Assembly: GCA_028339155.1 (NCBI GenBank)
Contig: JAOLBK010000007.1
Location: forward strand, 62,001 to 126,000
Direction of reading: 5' to 3'
Origin: Litorivicinus sp.
GTDB lineage: Bacteria > Pseudomonadota > Gammaproteobacteria > Pseudomonadales > Litorivicinaceae
DNA length: 64,000 nt
Below are positions 10,414 to 22,034 of this stretch, piece after piece. Below the pieces are notes generated by a model. It had not been told where the DNA came from and did not search any database. It saw only the letters and a program-made list of their open reading frames with translations. Every line of letters begins with the position of its first letter. The stretch's first letter is position 1. The position numbers and the translations under genes are program-made.

Positions 10414-11728
10414 TCTAACCCCCAAAAATATCGTCGCACAGCTCGACCGACATATTATCGGACAAGCAAACGCCAAACGCGCCGTTGCCATCGCCTTAAG
10501 AAATAGGTGGCGTCGCATGCAACTTTCTGATGACCTCGCAAGAGAAATAACGCCGAAGAATATCCTAATGATCGGGCCAACCGGGGTGGGCAAGACCGAA
10601 ATCGCTAGACGGCTCGCCCGTCTAGCAGGAGCACCATTTATAAAAGTGGAGGCCACCAAATTCACCGAAGTGGGCTATGTGGGCCGAGATGTGGAATCAA
10701 TCATCCGAGATTTGGTTGGCATTGCAATTAAAGATGAACGAGAAAGACGCGTTGAAATTGTGCGGGACCAAGCCAAAGATGCTGCTGAAGAGCGGATCCT
10801 TGATATTTTGTTGCCAGCTCCTCGAGGTAATCAGCCGATACAATCAGAAACGAGTGGAGCTCGCCAGGTCTTTCGAAAAAAGCTTCGCGAAGGAGATCTC
10901 GACGCTAAGGAAATTGAAATTGATTTGAAAGCTGTGTCGATTGGCGTAGATTTAATGACTCCTCCTGGTATGGAGGATATGGCAAGCCAATTACAAGATA
11001 TGTTCTCTAAGTTTGGTCAAGAAAAAAAGAAGTCGCGAAAATTACCAATTAGAGATGCTTTAAAACTGTTAGCCGAGGAAGAATCCTCACGGCTTATTTC
11101 AGACGATGAAATTAAATTAGCAGCCATCTCGCATGTTGAAAATAGAGGCATCGTTTTTTTGGATGAAATCGACAAAGTTTGTCGGCGCGACAACGCTCAA
11201 GGAACTGATGTTAGTAGAGAAGGTGTTCAAAGAGACTTGCTCCCTCTAATCGAGGGAACAACAGTACAAACCAAATTTGGCGCATTAAAGACTGACCATA
11301 TCTTATTTATTGCATCTGGCGCATTTCACTTAGCCAAGCCATCAGATCTAGTTCCTGAGCTACAAGGTAGGCTTCCTATTCGAGTGGAACTCAATGCCCT
11401 AACCCCGTCAGATTTTGCACGCATTCTGACCGAACCTGATCATTCTCTAGTGCATCAATACCAAGCACTCCTCAAAACAGAGAATGTTGAAATCAACTTC
11501 ACAGTAAGTGGAATTGATGCACTTGCCGAGATTGCGGCAGAAGTAAACGAAAGAACCGAAAATATTGGAGCCAGACGACTGCACACGCTAATGGAAAAGG
11601 TTCTAGAGGATTTGTTATTTGAAACCAACCAAAATTCAACAGATACAATTATAATTGATCGGGAATATGTCCAAATAAGATTAACCGAGTTAAGCCAGGA
11701 TGAGGATTTGTCCCAATACATTCTTTGA
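10406..11728 (+). CDS. hslU: ATP-dependent protease ATPase subunit HslU
   Basis: [34 protein letters not shown]...[17 protein letters not shown]. Confidence 0.96.
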   Translation: MTDLTPKNIVAQLDRHIIGQANAKRAVAIALRNRWRRMQLSDDLAREITPKNILMIGPTGVGKTEIARRLARLAGAPFIKVEATKFTEVGYVGRDVESIIRDLVGIAIKDERERRVEIVRDQAKDAAEERILDILLPAPRGNQPIQSETSGARQVFRKKLREGDLDAKEIEIDLKAVSIGVDLMTPPGMEDMASQLQDMFSKFGQEKKKSRKLPIRDALKLLAEEESSRLISDDEIKLAAISHVENRGIVFLDEIDKVCRRDNAQGTDVSREGVQRDLLPLIEGTTVQTKFGALKTDHILFIASGAFHLAKPSDLVPELQGRLPIRVELNALTPSDFARILTEPDHSLVHQYQALLKTENVEINFTVSGIDALAEIAAEVNERTENIGARRLHTLMEKVLEDLLFETNQNSTDTIIIDREYVQIRLTELSQDEDLSQYIL

Positions 11729-11734
11729 GGCCCT

Positions 11735-12478
11735 ATGAAAGACACAACACACTTCGGGTATCAAGAAGTCCCCATAAACGAGAAGACCTATCGAGTTAGA
11801 GAAGTCTTCAACCGGGTCGCGCGACGTTACGACTTGATGAACGACCTCATGTCCTTGGGTCTTCACCGCCTGTGGAAGCGGGTTGCAATTGAAACGCTTG
11901 CTATCCGACCAGGCATGCGAATTCTCGACCTAGCTGCAGGAACTGGTGATCTAGCCCGCGCAATGGCCCGCCGAACCGGCTCAGATGGGTCCATTTTTTT
12001 AGCCGACATCAATGATCAAATGTTGCGTGCTGGTCGCGACAGCGCTATCGATGCTGGCCAGCTTTCTGGACTACATTGGTGTCAGTGTGATGCAGAGGCG
12101 CTTCCCTTTCCAACGCACTATTTCGACCGTGTCACCATCGGCTTCGGATTACGCAATGTCACCAAGAAAGAGGATGCACTAGGAGAAATATTCCGGGTGC
12201 TAAAACCAGGCGGCCAAGCCCTAATTCTTGAATTCTCAAAGCCGACATCGCATTCACTCACTCAGGCATATAACTTGTATAGTTTTTCGGTATTACCGCT
12301 TTTAGGAAAGGTAGTCGCAGGAGATATGGACTCCTATCAGTACCTAGCTGAGTCAATACGTAAACACCCAGACCAAAACACGCTAAAAGCTATGATGGAG
12401 ACCGCTGGCTTTGAATCAGTTCGCTACCAGAATCTTACCGGCGGCATTGTCGCTATCCACAACGGAACCCGGCCATGA
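11735..12478 (+). CDS. ubiE: Ubiquinone/menaquinone biosynthesis C-methyltransferase
   Basis: FNRVARRYDLMNDLMSLGLHRLWKR...LDLAAGTGDLA; start of ubiE-ubiJ-ubiB. Confidence 0.95.
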   Translation: MKDTTHFGYQEVPINEKTYRVREVFNRVARRYDLMNDLMSLGLHRLWKRVAIETLAIRPGMRILDLAAGTGDLARAMARRTGSDGSIFLADINDQMLRAGRDSAIDAGQLSGLHWCQCDAEALPFPTHYFDRVTIGFGLRNVTKKEDALGEIFRVLKPGGQALILEFSKPTSHSLTQAYNLYSFSVLPLLGKVVAGDMDSYQYLAESIRKHPDQNTLKAMMETAGFESVRYQNLTGGIVAIHNGTRP

Positions 12479-13098
12479 TTTCTCGCGTAATACTCGCTAG
12501 TCTTGTGAGTGCATCTGAAAAGGCTATATCGCTCGGGATGAGTGCGGCAGAAATCTCTAAAAACGACCTTGTCCCGATGGTCGGCAAAGTGCTTAAACTT
12601 CACGTCACCGACATGAACCTTGAGATCTGGATTGTTTGTGGTGAAGAGCGCTGGTGGCTCTCGACAGAATCCCAAGGCTCCCCAGATGTCGAGCTTTTAG
12701 GAGATCTGGGGAGCTTGGTAGATACCGCCCGCACAATGACTAAGGCAAATACTCCCTTAGTACTCGAGGGCCTGGATATACGAGGCAACGTTGGTGTTCT
12801 GCAGACAATGCAGGGAATGCTACAATCAATCGATCTAAATTGGGAAGATATGGCCACTAAAACACTTGGCCCACTCCAAGCCAGCATACTAATCAGAACT
12901 CTTCGCGGAGCTCGAGAACAATGGCTAGTAAGCCGGGACTCACTCAAACGGCAAGCGGAGGACTTTCTTAGAGCTGAGCAAGCGACCATTCTTACCGAGG
13001 ATCACTATCTAAAGACAACCGCCCGAATCCTTAAGCTTAGCCGGAACGCTGAACGCTTAGTAAGTCGCCTCAAACGTTTGGAGGTGCATAATGGGTAG
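12475..13098 (+). CDS. ubiJ: Ubiquinone biosynthesis accessory factor UbiJ (SCP2 domain)
   Basis: Position between ubiE and ubiB; SCP2-like N-terminus and C-terminal helical region. Confidence 0.8.
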   Translation: MISRVILASLVSASEKAISLGMSAAEISKNDLVPMVGKVLKLHVTDMNLEIWIVCGEERWWLSTESQGSPDVELLGDLGSLVDTARTMTKANTPLVLEGLDIRGNVGVLQTMQGMLQSIDLNWEDMATKTLGPLQASILIRTLRGAREQWLVSRDSLKRQAEDFLRAEQATILTEDHYLKTTARILKLSRNAERLVSRLKRLEVHNG

Positions 13099-14710
13099 CT
13101 CAATTCGACTATTAAAAATTATTAAAGTTCTTTTTTCACAGCGCATCGACGAGTTCCTTCCCAAACCAAAGCGTGGCTTCATGAGTGCAATCACTTTTCT
13201 CATTCCGCGCGTGCGTGCAAAAAAGGCACGTGGCGAACGACTTCGTGATGCGTTACAAACACTAGGACCGGTGTTTGTTAAGTTTGGACAAATGTTATCG
13301 ACACGCAGAGATCTGCTGCCACCAGATATCGCGCGGTATTTAGCTGAGCTCCAGGATCGCGTCCGACCATTTCCTGGAGATATCGCCAAACAGATCATTG
13401 AAAATGATCTGGAGGTTTCAATAGATGACATCTTCAATGAATTCTCAGCCGAACCCATGGCCTCGGCCTCTGTCGCTCAAGTACATACGGCTCAACTAAA
13501 AACTGGCGAAGACGTTATTGTAAAGGTGATTCGCCCCAGCATAGAAAAGGTGATCGAAGAAGATCTAAAATTAATGATGACCCTCGCAAGGTTTATAGAA
13601 AAGAACTTTGTCGATGGTAAACGACTTAAATTAGTTCAAGTCGTAGCCGACTACCGCATGACAATCCTAGATGAGCTGGATCTGATGCGGGAAGCAGCAA
13701 ATACAGCTCTCATACGAAGAAATTTTGAGAATTCGACAATCTGCTACGTCCCACAAATCTATTGGGATTACACCCGCCGGAATGTAATGGTCGAGGAGAG
13801 GATTTATGGAGTTCCTATATCACGGATTGATATCTTCAAAGAACGTAACGTCAATATGGAAAAATTGGCAGAACGTGGTGTTGAGATTTTTTTTACACAG
13901 GTATTTGATCACAGTTTTTTTCATGCTGACATGCACCCAGGTAACGTGTTTGTCGACATCGAGGACCCTGGAAATCCTATCTACAACGCAATTGATTTCG
14001 GAATAGTTGGCACTCTTGACCCCGAATCTCAAGCCTATTTGGCGCAAAATTTAATCGCTTTTTTCGATCGAGATTATCGCGCAGTTGCAGAACTTCATGT
14101 TGAATCAGGCTGGGTCCCTAAAGATACAAAAGTTAGTGACTTTGAGAGCGCAATACGTACTGTATGTGAACCAATTTTTCAAAAGCCGCTCGGCGAAATT
14201 AGTTTTGGTCTTGTTCTGATTAGACTATTTGAAGTTGCGAGACGCTTTCGGATGGAAGTTCAGCCACAATTGATACTCCTGCAGAAAACACTCCTGAATA
14301 TTGAGGGCCTAGGCCGAGAGCTCTACCCAGAGCTTGACCTCTGGAATACAGGAAAGCCATTTCTCCAAAGATGGGTCCGTGAAAGACTCGGTCCGAAAGG
14401 AGTCATCGAATACGCCAAACGGAATGGTTCACGGTGGGTCGTACAATTCCCAGCGATAACAAATGCTATCCTCTCCACACCTGAGCGCCTCGAAAGAATG
14501 GAAAACTTGCAAGCAGAGCAGACCAAAGCGCTGACACTTATGACCAAAGAAATGCGCCATAACCGCTTTGGTCGGCATTTTTCATTACTAATTAGCCTAA
14601 TAGGACTCACCGCGGCTGCGATCGGACTCCTTAGTGAGAGGCTTGCATTCGCTGAAAACTGGCCATTGGCAATTGGCATATTATCTTTAGTGCTTCTTTT
14701 AAGGCGGTGA
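13091..14710 (+). CDS. ubiB: Ubiquinone biosynthesis kinase-like protein UbiB
   Basis: LGPVFVKFGQMLSTRRDLLPPDIARYLAELQD...ASVAQVHTA; two C-terminal TM segments. Confidence 0.95.
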   Translation: MGSSIRLLKIIKVLFSQRIDEFLPKPKRGFMSAITFLIPRVRAKKARGERLRDALQTLGPVFVKFGQMLSTRRDLLPPDIARYLAELQDRVRPFPGDIAKQIIENDLEVSIDDIFNEFSAEPMASASVAQVHTAQLKTGEDVIVKVIRPSIEKVIEEDLKLMMTLARFIEKNFVDGKRLKLVQVVADYRMTILDELDLMREAANTALIRRNFENSTICYVPQIYWDYTRRNVMVEERIYGVPISRIDIFKERNVNMEKLAERGVEIFFTQVFDHSFFHADMHPGNVFVDIEDPGNPIYNAIDFGIVGTLDPESQAYLAQNLIAFFDRDYRAVAELHVESGWVPKDTKVSDFESAIRTVCEPIFQKPLGEISFGLVLIRLFEVARRFRMEVQPQLILLQKTLLNIEGLGRELYPELDLWNTGKPFLQRWVRERLGPKGVIEYAKRNGSRWVVQFPAITNAILSTPERLERMENLQAEQTKALTLMTKEMRHNRFGRHFSLLISLIGLTAAAIGLLSERLAFAENWPLAIGILSLVLLLRR

Positions 14711-15126
14711 TGATGCAAATCGAAAATGAGCAAAGCCGGCAAAAATTACTTGATTTAGTTCTTTTTGATAAAAATGGATTAATCGCTGCGATAGCCCAAG
14801 ATCATGTAACTAGGGAAGTATTAATGCTTGCGTGGATGAATCGTGAAGCGTTAGACAAAACACTGGAAACTGGGCAAGTAGTTTACTTCTCCCGCTCAAG
14901 GCAAGCGCTCTGGCAAAAAGGTGAAACTTCTGCTCAAACCCAAACGCTCCTTGATATCCATATCGACTGTGATAAAGATGCTGTACTAATTGGTGTCCAG
15001 CAAAACGGCGTTGCCTGTCATACTGGCCGCGCAAGTTGTTTCTCCTGGACCCTGGATGGGGCCAAGTGGGCACCCGTAAAGCCCGTAATCATCGATCCGG
15101 AAACCTTATACGGAAGTGGTAAATGA
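14707..15126 (+). CDS. hisI: Phosphoribosyl-AMP cyclohydrolase
   Basis: [38 protein letters not shown]...CHTGRASCF. Confidence 0.93.
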   Translation: MMMQIENEQSRQKLLDLVLFDKNGLIAAIAQDHVTREVLMLAWMNREALDKTLETGQVVYFSRSRQALWQKGETSAQTQTLLDIHIDCDKDAVLIGVQQNGVACHTGRASCFSWTLDGAKWAPVKPVIIDPETLYGSGK

Positions 15127-15458
15127 CAGTTATTGAAATGCTCGAAGATGTGCTAACAGAGCGTCGTCATGACGATCCAGAAAAGTCTTACGTTGCAAAA
15201 CTACACCACAAAGGCCTTGACCACATTTTAAAAAAAGTGGGCGAGGAAACGACTGAAGTCGTGATAGCGGCAAAGGATGCTGCTCATTCAGAAAACAATA
15301 GCAATGTTATTTATGAAGTTGCAGATCTTTGGTTTCATACCTTGGTTTTACTTTCGCACCTTAACGAGCCGCCATCGGCAGTTTTAAAAGAACTTGAGCG
15401 GCGACTTGGTACAAGCGGGTTAGTGGAAAAAGCAAACCGAAAGGACGACCATGACTGA
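15123..15458 (+). CDS. hisE: Phosphoribosyl-ATP pyrophosphatase
   Basis: [15 protein letters not shown]...[14 protein letters not shown]. Confidence 0.93.
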   Translation: MTVIEMLEDVLTERRHDDPEKSYVAKLHHKGLDHILKKVGEETTEVVIAAKDAAHSENNSNVIYEVADLWFHTLVLLSHLNEPPSAVLKELERRLGTSGLVEKANRKDDHD

Positions 15459-15789
15459 TTGTTTATTCTGCAAAATAAGAGATAGTGAAATTCCGGCAGA
15501 GATAATATACAAAGACGATCACTGTCTTGCCTTTAAGGACATCAATCCCAAAGCTCCGGTTCATTTTTTGGTCATCCCCGTAAAACATATAGTGAACTTG
15601 TTCGACGTCGAAGCTCTAGATGAAGGTCTTTTGGGGCGCATTCAGATGAAGATTCCGGAGATCGCAAAAGAACAAGGGCTGGATTCGGGGTTCAGAACAG
15701 TGTTGAATACGGGTCCCGGTGGGATGCAGGAAGTGTATCACTTACACTACCATGTTCTTGGCGGTGGGCCGTTCACCGGTTTTAATTAG
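15451..15789 (+). CDS. hinT: HIT family protein (HinT-like)
   Basis: [21 protein letters not shown]...[14 protein letters not shown] motif. Confidence 0.9.
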   Translation: MTDCLFCKIRDSEIPAEIIYKDDHCLAFKDINPKAPVHFLVIPVKHIVNLFDVEALDEGLLGRIQMKIPEIAKEQGLDSGFRTVLNTGPGGMQEVYHLHYHVLGGGPFTGFN

Positions 15790-15818
15790 ATAACTTAAAT
15801 AAAGATAGGAGCCCATAT

Positions 15819-16073
15819 ATGGGAGTTGGTGGAATCAGCATTTGGCAGCTTTTAATAGTTTTAGCCATCGTAATCATGATCTTTGGCACTAAAAAGTTAA
15901 AGTCTCTTGGGTCCGATTTAGGTGGTGCGGTCAAAGGTTTCCGTCAATCGATGACGGAAAAGACCGAGGATAAAGTGATAGACGAAACAACTCAAAAAGC
16001 TGAGTCAGCAGGTGAAGTTGATGAGAAAGGATCCAGTATAAACGAGCAAGCCGAAGTCAAAGAGAAAGTCTAA
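15819..16073 (+). CDS. tatA: Sec-independent translocase TatA
   Basis: Short TM + [24 protein letters not shown] amphipathic helix. Confidence 0.92.
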   Translation: MGVGGISIWQLLIVLAIVIMIFGTKKLKSLGSDLGGAVKGFRQSMTEKTEDKVIDETTQKAESAGEVDEKGSSINEQAEVKEKV

Positions 16074-16367
16074 GTGTTTGATATTGGTGCAACCGAACTA
16101 CTCTTGGTTGCTATCATAGGATTGGTTGTCGTTGGCCCAGAGCGGTTGCCAAAACTCGCGAGGACTATTGGTCTTTGGGTAAAGCGTGCGCGTGGACAAA
16201 TGGCATCCATTCAACGAGACATTAACCGTGAGCTTGAGCTTGAAGATTTAAAACAACAGCTGCAAGCACAAAGCGGCGGCCTTAAGCTCGAAGATCTAAC
16301 CGGTAACAATCCGCTAGATATTGAAAAACCGTCGACTTCGATATCCAGCGAAACCAGCAAGAAATGA
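16074..16367 (+). CDS. tatB: Sec-independent translocase TatB (GTG start)
   Basis: MFDIGATELLLVAIIGLVVVGPERLPKLARTIGLWV. Confidence 0.92.
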   Translation: MFDIGATELLLVAIIGLVVVGPERLPKLARTIGLWVKRARGQMASIQRDINRELELEDLKQQLQAQSGGLKLEDLTGNNPLDIEKPSTSISSETSKK

Positions 16368-17338
16368 GCGACCCGGTTGTACATGATCAGCCTCTGATTG
16401 CTCATCTAATCGAACTTCGTGATCGTGTAATCCGTATTTTAATCGTGATTCTAATTTTCTTCCTTGGCTTTATAGCTTTTGCCAATGATCTCTACGCCTA
16501 TCTCGCGGAACCCCTGCAATCGCTTTTGCCAGAAGGGGCATCAATGATTGCTACCCAGGTCGCCTCACCATTTTTAGCTCCCTTTAAGCTGGCTTTATAC
16601 TTAAGCATTTATTGTGGGGCACCAATGATGCTCTACCAAATGTGGGGGTTTATAGCTCCTGGCCTATATCAAAATGAAAAACGTCTAGCTGGCCCCCTTG
16701 TAGCTTCCAGTGTCATCTTATTTTATGCCGGAATGGCTTTTGCGTACTTTGTTGTTTTCCCTTTAATCTTTAAGTTTTTCACAACAGTGGTTCCAACAGG
16801 CGTCACTGTAATGACAGATATTGATGCTTATTTAAGTTTTGTTCTAAAACTGTTTTTGGCCTTTGGTCTAGCCTTTGAGATTCCAGTAGTAACGATGGTC
16901 CTGATAAAAGCAGGCATCACAACAGTTACATCACTTAAAGCAAAGCGGCCCTACGTATTTATTGGGTGTTTTGTAATTGGAATGCTCGTAACACCTCCGG
17001 ATGTAATCAGCCAGACATTATTGGCGGTGCCGATGTGGTTACTTTTTGAAGTCGGGCTTATAGGATCACGATTTCTAGGGCAACCTCGCGGCGCAGATCA
17101 AGAAACTGAAACAGACGACAACGAGCGCGCGTCACAGACAGACGGAACTCCAGTGGAAAATGAGGCATCAAATGATGATAAGTCCAAAGGCATAGAGACT
17201 ATAGACGAATTTGACCTCTACGCGCCCGTGACGCCAAGTGACGATAATGCTCAAATATTTGAAGAACTTGACAAAGAAGAGGGTAAGCCATCGGATGATG
17301 ACGGCGACGAAGTGGATCCACCAAAATCCAACCCTTAA
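16364..17338 (+). CDS. tatC: Sec-independent translocase TatC with long acidic C-terminal tail
   Basis: PLIAHLIELRDRVIRILIVILI..., PYVFIGCFVIGMLVTPPDVISQTLLAVPMWLLFEVG; then about 85 aa rich in D/E. Confidence 0.94.
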   Translation: MSDPVVHDQPLIAHLIELRDRVIRILIVILIFFLGFIAFANDLYAYLAEPLQSLLPEGASMIATQVASPFLAPFKLALYLSIYCGAPMMLYQMWGFIAPGLYQNEKRLAGPLVASSVILFYAGMAFAYFVVFPLIFKFFTTVVPTGVTVMTDIDAYLSFVLKLFLAFGLAFEIPVVTMVLIKAGITTVTSLKAKRPYVFIGCFVIGMLVTPPDVISQTLLAVPMWLLFEVGLIGSRFLGQPRGADQETETDDNERASQTDGTPVENEASNDDKSKGIETIDEFDLYAPVTPSDDNAQIFEELDKEEGKPSDDDGDEVDPPKSNP

Positions 17339-17433
17339 CTAGAACTTTACACCGCGCACTTTACGCGCGCAGTATATATCTGACCAACTCTAACCGACTG
17401 TCCCTAGACCGGTTCACCTACGATCAGATTCTT

Positions 17434-19248
17434 TTACCTTCGACCAGCCCGCTTACGATCGGTTTCTTTCAAAAGCTTTTTCCGCAAGCGAATATTATTT
17501 GGCGTGACCTCTACAAGTTCATCATCATCAATAAATTCCAAAGCCGTTTCAAGGGTTAAGCGCATGGGTGGAGAAAGGGTCAGAGCCTCATCAGTTCCAG
17601 ATGCTCTAACGTTGGTAAGCTGCTTTCCTCTCACTGGATTTACAGACAAATCATTAGTCCGAGAATGAATTCCAAGCAACATACCCTCGTACACGTCAAC
17701 CCCTGCACCAATAATTAACCGACCTCGATCCTGGAGCGGGAATAGTGAATAAGCCGTGGTTGATCCACCAACCATAGAGATTAGCACTCCGTTAATTCGG
17801 TTACCCAAATCACCCTCTTTTACAGGGCCATAATGATCAAATACCTGATTCATAATGCCGGTGCCTGAGGTCATGGTAAGGAATTGCGACCTAAAGCCAA
17901 TGAGTCCGCGGGCCGCTATGATATATTCAAGACGCAAACGCCCTTGTCCACTATTAGGTACCATATTTTTCATCTCGCCCTTACGAAGACCGAGCGTCTC
18001 CATAATTGCACCTTGATGCTTATCCTCGATGTCAATAACGACGTATTCAAAAGGCTCATGACGCTTACCATCAATCTCACGAACAATTACTTCTGGCCGC
18101 GAAACACCCAGCTCAAAACCTTCACGCCGCATAGATTCAATTAAAACAGAAAGGTGCAATTCGCCACGGCCTGAGACCTTAAACTTATCTGGTGTCTCTC
18201 CTGGCTCTACACGCAATGCCACGTTATGAATTAGCTCTCGTTCTAAACGCTCTTTGATGTTTCTAGAAGTGACATACTTTCCATCCTGCCCGGCGAACGG
18301 GCTGTCATTTACCTGAAAGGTCATGCTCACAGTTGGCTCGTCGACAGACAAGGGCGGTAAACCATCAGGATGATCAATAGCGCAAATGGTGTCAGAAATC
18401 GAAAGGGGATCAACGCCAGTGATACAAACAATATCTCCAGCCCTAGCGTCAGCCTGTTCAATTCGGTCCAATCCGAGATACCCAAGAATTTGCAAAACCT
18501 TACCCCGGCGTGTTGCACCGCTGGGATCAACAACGGCCACTTGCTGATTGCGCTTGAGTTCACCACGACGAATTCGGCCAACACCGATCACCCCCTGAAA
18601 ACTGTTGTAATCCAATGCGGATATTTGCAGCTGTAAAGAACCTTCGATATCAACCTCAGGTGCAGGACAATGATCTATGATCGACTGCAATATTGGATCC
18701 ATGCTTTCCTGTAAATCATCCGGATCCAATCCGGAGAGGCCATTAACAGCAGAGGAATAGACAACCGGAAAGTCTAACTGCTCATCTGTGGCCTCTAGCT
18801 GATCAAAAAGATCAAAAATTTTGTCAATTGTGCCATGAGGATCAGCACCAGCTTTGTCCACTTTATTAACTATAACAATTGGCTTTAATCCGAGAGCAAA
18901 AGCTTTTTGAGTTACAAACCGCGTTTGCGGCATAGGCCCCTCAGCGGCATCTACAACTAAGAGCACTGCATCTACCATTGAGAGAACACGCTCGACCTCG
19001 CCACCAAAATCGGCATGGCCGGGAGTATCTACGACGTTAATTCGAAAATCATGCCAGTGCAGACCTGTATTTTTAGCGAGAATAGTAATCCCACGTTCTT
19101 TTTCTTGGTCATTAGAATCCATGACACGTTCATTAAGAATTTCTTTCCGACCCAGTGTTCCAGATGCAGCCAACAACTTATCGACCAGCGTAGTTTTTCC
19201 GTGGTCAACGTGAGCGATAATGGCAACGTTACGTATGCGTTCAATCAT
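17434..19248 (-). CDS. typA: Ribosome-associated GTPase TypA/BipA
   Basis: [52 protein letters not shown]-terminal [23 protein letters not shown]. Confidence 0.96.
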   Translation of the reverse strand: MIERIRNVAIIAHVDHGKTTLVDKLLAASGTLGRKEILNERVMDSNDQEKERGITILAKNTGLHWHDFRINVVDTPGHADFGGEVERVLSMVDAVLLVVDAAEGPMPQTRFVTQKAFALGLKPIVIVNKVDKAGADPHGTIDKIFDLFDQLEATDEQLDFPVVYSSAVNGLSGLDPDDLQESMDPILQSIIDHCPAPEVDIEGSLQLQISALDYNSFQGVIGVGRIRRGELKRNQQVAVVDPSGATRRGKVLQILGYLGLDRIEQADARAGDIVCITGVDPLSISDTICAIDHPDGLPPLSVDEPTVSMTFQVNDSPFAGQDGKYVTSRNIKERLERELIHNVALRVEPGETPDKFKVSGRGELHLSVLIESMRREGFELGVSRPEVIVREIDGKRHEPFEYVVIDIEDKHQGAIMETLGLRKGEMKNMVPNSGQGRLRLEYIIAARGLIGFRSQFLTMTSGTGIMNQVFDHYGPVKEGDLGNRINGVLISMVGGSTTAYSLFPLQDRGRLIIGAGVDVYEGMLLGIHSRTNDLSVNPVRGKQLTNVRASGTDEALTLSPPMRLTLETALEFIDDDELVEVTPNNIRLRKKLLKETDRKRAGRR

Positions 19249-19357
19249 GTGATCTCTCCCCGAGCGCGCGGGAGTATAGCCGTATCAAGACACAAAACGT
19301 GTGATTTTTTCTAGTTTTGTGAAATCGCCCCTCTTTGGGGCGGAAAAAAATCAAATC

Positions 19358-19403
19358 GCACAAATTGGGTGCAATTTTACGTTCTTTTGCACCACAATAG
19401 TTT
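19358..19403 (+). promoter_or_regulatory. Candidate NtrC enhancer pair upstream of glnA
   Basis: GCAC-aaattgg-GTGC (19358-19372; matches GCAC-N7-GTGC) and a weaker site GCAC-cacaata-GTTT (19389-19403), about 31 bp apart. Confidence 0.6.
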
Positions 19404-19436
19404 CACAATTACGCTAAGACGAGGCCTTCTGCAAAT

Positions 19437-19453
19437 TAGGCATGAGGCTTGCT
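19437..19453 (+). promoter_or_regulatory. Candidate sigma54 (-24/-12) promoter of glnA
   Basis: TAGGCATGAGGCTTGCT against YTGGCACGNNNNTTGCW; GG and GC elements correctly spaced. Confidence 0.7.
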
Positions 19454-19518
19454 AATTGTTTCTAAGTGCTCGCACCACCAGGGTAGCGGGATTTTGAGTA
19501 CTAAACATGGAGTCAGAC

Positions 19519-20925
19519 ATGTCTGAGAACACACTGAAACTTATTGCTGAAAGTGAAGCCCGATGGGTTGACCTTCGTTTTACCGATCCACGCGGCAAAG
19601 AACAACACGTAACTTTCCCTGCCTCAACTATAAATAGCGAGTTTTTTGTTGAAGGAGCGATGTTCGACGGATCATCAATAGCTGGCTGGAAATCGATTAA
19701 TGAATCAGACATGATTTTGATGCCCGACGATACCACGGCGGTGATTGATCCTTTTACCGAAGAAGTAACTTTGAACCTACGCTGCGATATCGTTGAGCCA
19801 ACCACTATGCAAGGCTACGAACGAGACCCTCGGTCTGTTGCGCGCCGTGCAGAAGATTATTTGAAATCGACTGGAATTGGTGATCAATGTTTCTTTGGAC
19901 CAGAACCAGAATTTTTTGTATTTGATAACGTCCAATGGAAAGCTGATATATCAGGCGCAATGTACAAAATTGATTCGGAAGAAGCTGCTTGGTCGAATCA
20001 AGCAGTATTTGATGGTGGAAATATGGGTCACCGTCCAGGAGTCAAAGGCGGATATTTCCCAGTGCCACCGGTCGACTCAGCAATGGACTTGAGAACCGCT
20101 ATGTGCGAGACCCTGGAAGCCATGGGGCAAATTGTTGAAGTCCACCACCACGAAGTAGCAACCGCCTGTCAAAACGAAATCGGTGTGAAATTTAACACTT
20201 TAGTGAAAAAGGCGGATGAAGTTCAAGTTCTGAAATATGTTGTGCACAACGTAGCTCACGCCTACGGGAAAACTGCTACTTTTATGCCAAAGCCACTCGT
20301 CGGTGACAATGGCTCAGGAATGCACTGCCACCAATCGATCTGGAAAGATGGCCAAAACTTATTTGCTGGCAATGGTTATGCTGGCTTGTCCGATGAAGCA
20401 CTCTTCTATATCGGCGGCATCATCAAGCATGCCCGCGCAATCAACGCATTTGCGAACGCTTCAACAAATTCTTATAAGCGTTTGGTTCCTGGATTCGAGG
20501 CACCAGTCTTACTCGCTTACTCAGCACGTAACCGCTCTGCGTCCATTCGCATCCCTTACGTGTCGAGCGCCAAAGGTCGTCGGATTGAAGTTCGCTTCCC
20601 CGACCCGACAGCCAATCCATATTTAGCATTTTCGGCGATGCTGATGGCCGGGCTTGATGGAATCAAAAATAAAATCCATCCAGGCGAAGCAGCAGATAAA
20701 GATTTATATGATTTACCTGCAGAAGAGGCCTCAGCGATTCCTACAGTTTGCTCAAGCTTTGAGCAGGCACTGGATGCGCTCGATGCAGATCGACAGTTTC
20801 TGACTGCCGGTGGGGTATTCACCGATGATATGATAGATGGTTACATTGAGCTCAAGCGAGGCGAGGTCGAATTACTTAATATGACTACGCATCCTGTCGA
20901 ATTCGGCATGTACTACAGCGTTTAA
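19519..20925 (+). CDS. glnA: Glutamine synthetase type I
   Basis: [34 protein letters not shown]...; [31 protein letters not shown] at 19519 has a better SD (GGAG) than the ORF-track start at 19507. Confidence 0.95.
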   Translation: MSENTLKLIAESEARWVDLRFTDPRGKEQHVTFPASTINSEFFVEGAMFDGSSIAGWKSINESDMILMPDDTTAVIDPFTEEVTLNLRCDIVEPTTMQGYERDPRSVARRAEDYLKSTGIGDQCFFGPEPEFFVFDNVQWKADISGAMYKIDSEEAAWSNQAVFDGGNMGHRPGVKGGYFPVPPVDSAMDLRTAMCETLEAMGQIVEVHHHEVATACQNEIGVKFNTLVKKADEVQVLKYVVHNVAHAYGKTATFMPKPLVGDNGSGMHCHQSIWKDGQNLFAGNGYAGLSDEALFYIGGIIKHARAINAFANASTNSYKRLVPGFEAPVLLAYSARNRSASIRIPYVSSAKGRRIEVRFPDPTANPYLAFSAMLMAGLDGIKNKIHPGEAADKDLYDLPAEEASAIPTVCSSFEQALDALDADRQFLTAGGVFTDDMIDGYIELKRGEVELLNMTTHPVEFGMYYSV

Positions 20926-20930
20926 GCGAT

Positions 20931-22034
20931 TTGGACGGCCGGGGACAAACTTTCCCGGCCACCTTTTACGCTGTGGACACCCGGCTTTTAGACGCACTCA
21001 ACACCGGAATCGTTTTGTTAGACGAGCATCGAGTAGTTTGCTGGGCAAATGAAGCTGCCCGTCGTATTACTTCAATGGGTATGCGTCAATTGACCTCAGT
21101 CCCATTTGAATTTTGGGCGGCTGAGAGTCAATCGACTGAATTACAAGAATCCCTTTCGCACTGTCTCACTAGCGGTCACAACTTTACCTTTCGAGAACTG
21201 GTTTTGATCCGAGATAATGTGGCAACTACCACAGATGCTTCATTTAGCAGGCTGCAAGGGCCTAAAGATCAAGGCTGTGTACTTGTGGAACTATCAGAAG
21301 TGGATCATTTGATAAAAATAGCACGCGATAACAGGCTGTTCAGCGATGAAGCAGGATTTCGCCAGCTCGTGCATGGACTTGCGCACGAAGTGAAGAATCC
21401 ACTCGGCGGCATAAAAGGCGCGGCACAACTGCTTGCAAAAGAAGCAGGAGCATCAAATTACAAGGACTATTTAGAGATAATCATCTCAGAAGCTGATCGC
21501 TTGAAAGCGCTAGTAGATCGCCTTCTAGGCTCACCTCAATCACACGCAGAAGAAACGTTCAATATTCACCAAATTCTCGAGCGCACCCGCTCATTAATCT
21601 CTGCTGAATCGGGCGGAATCATCTTGACCCAACGAGACTACGACCCCAGTCTTCCGGAGCTGACAGGTGATCGCAGTCAATTATTTCAGGCGTGCCTGAA
21701 CATCGCGAAAAATGCTCTTGAATCAGTCACCGAGGCTAGATCAGAAAACCCCCAAATCACTTTCAATACTCGAGCCGTTCGACGTAAGCATCCCGGTTCC
21801 AAAGGTGCTGATACCCTTATACGCATACGAATTGAAGACAACGGCCCCGGGATTCCCGATGACCTGAAAGATCGCCTATTTTTTCCTATGGTGTCAGGTC
21901 GGCCCCAGGGATCTGGGATTGGCCTTTCAATTACGCAAACCATCATTTCCCGCCACAACGGATGGATTGAAGTCACTTCAGAGCCCGGATATACCGCATT
22001 CGACATTTTTCTACCATTTGGAGTCAAACGATGA
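20931..22034 (+). CDS. glnL: Nitrogen regulation sensor histidine kinase NtrB/GlnL (TTG start)
   Basis: GLAHEVKNPLGGIKGAAQLL H-box; DNGPGIPDDLKDRLFFPMVSGRPQGSGIGLSI. Confidence 0.93.
   Translation: MDGRGQTFPATFYAVDTRLLDALNTGIVLLDEHRVVCWANEAARRITSMGMRQLTSVPFEFWAAESQSTELQESLSHCLTSGHNFTFRELVLIRDNVATTTDASFSRLQGPKDQGCVLVELSEVDHLIKIARDNRLFSDEAGFRQLVHGLAHEVKNPLGGIKGAAQLLAKEAGASNYKDYLEIIISEADRLKALVDRLLGSPQSHAEETFNIHQILERTRSLISAESGGIILTQRDYDPSLPELTGDRSQLFQACLNIAKNALESVTEARSENPQITFNTRAVRRKHPGSKGADTLIRIRIEDNGPGIPDDLKDRLFFPMVSGRPQGSGIGLSITQTIISRHNGWIEVTSEPGYTAFDIFLPFGVKR

Noticed and set aside
19326-19342. Hairpin CGCCCC-TCTTT-GGGGCG as intrinsic terminator
   Set aside because: Strong stem but followed by an A-run on the + strand and lies upstream of typA on the - strand; may be structural only.
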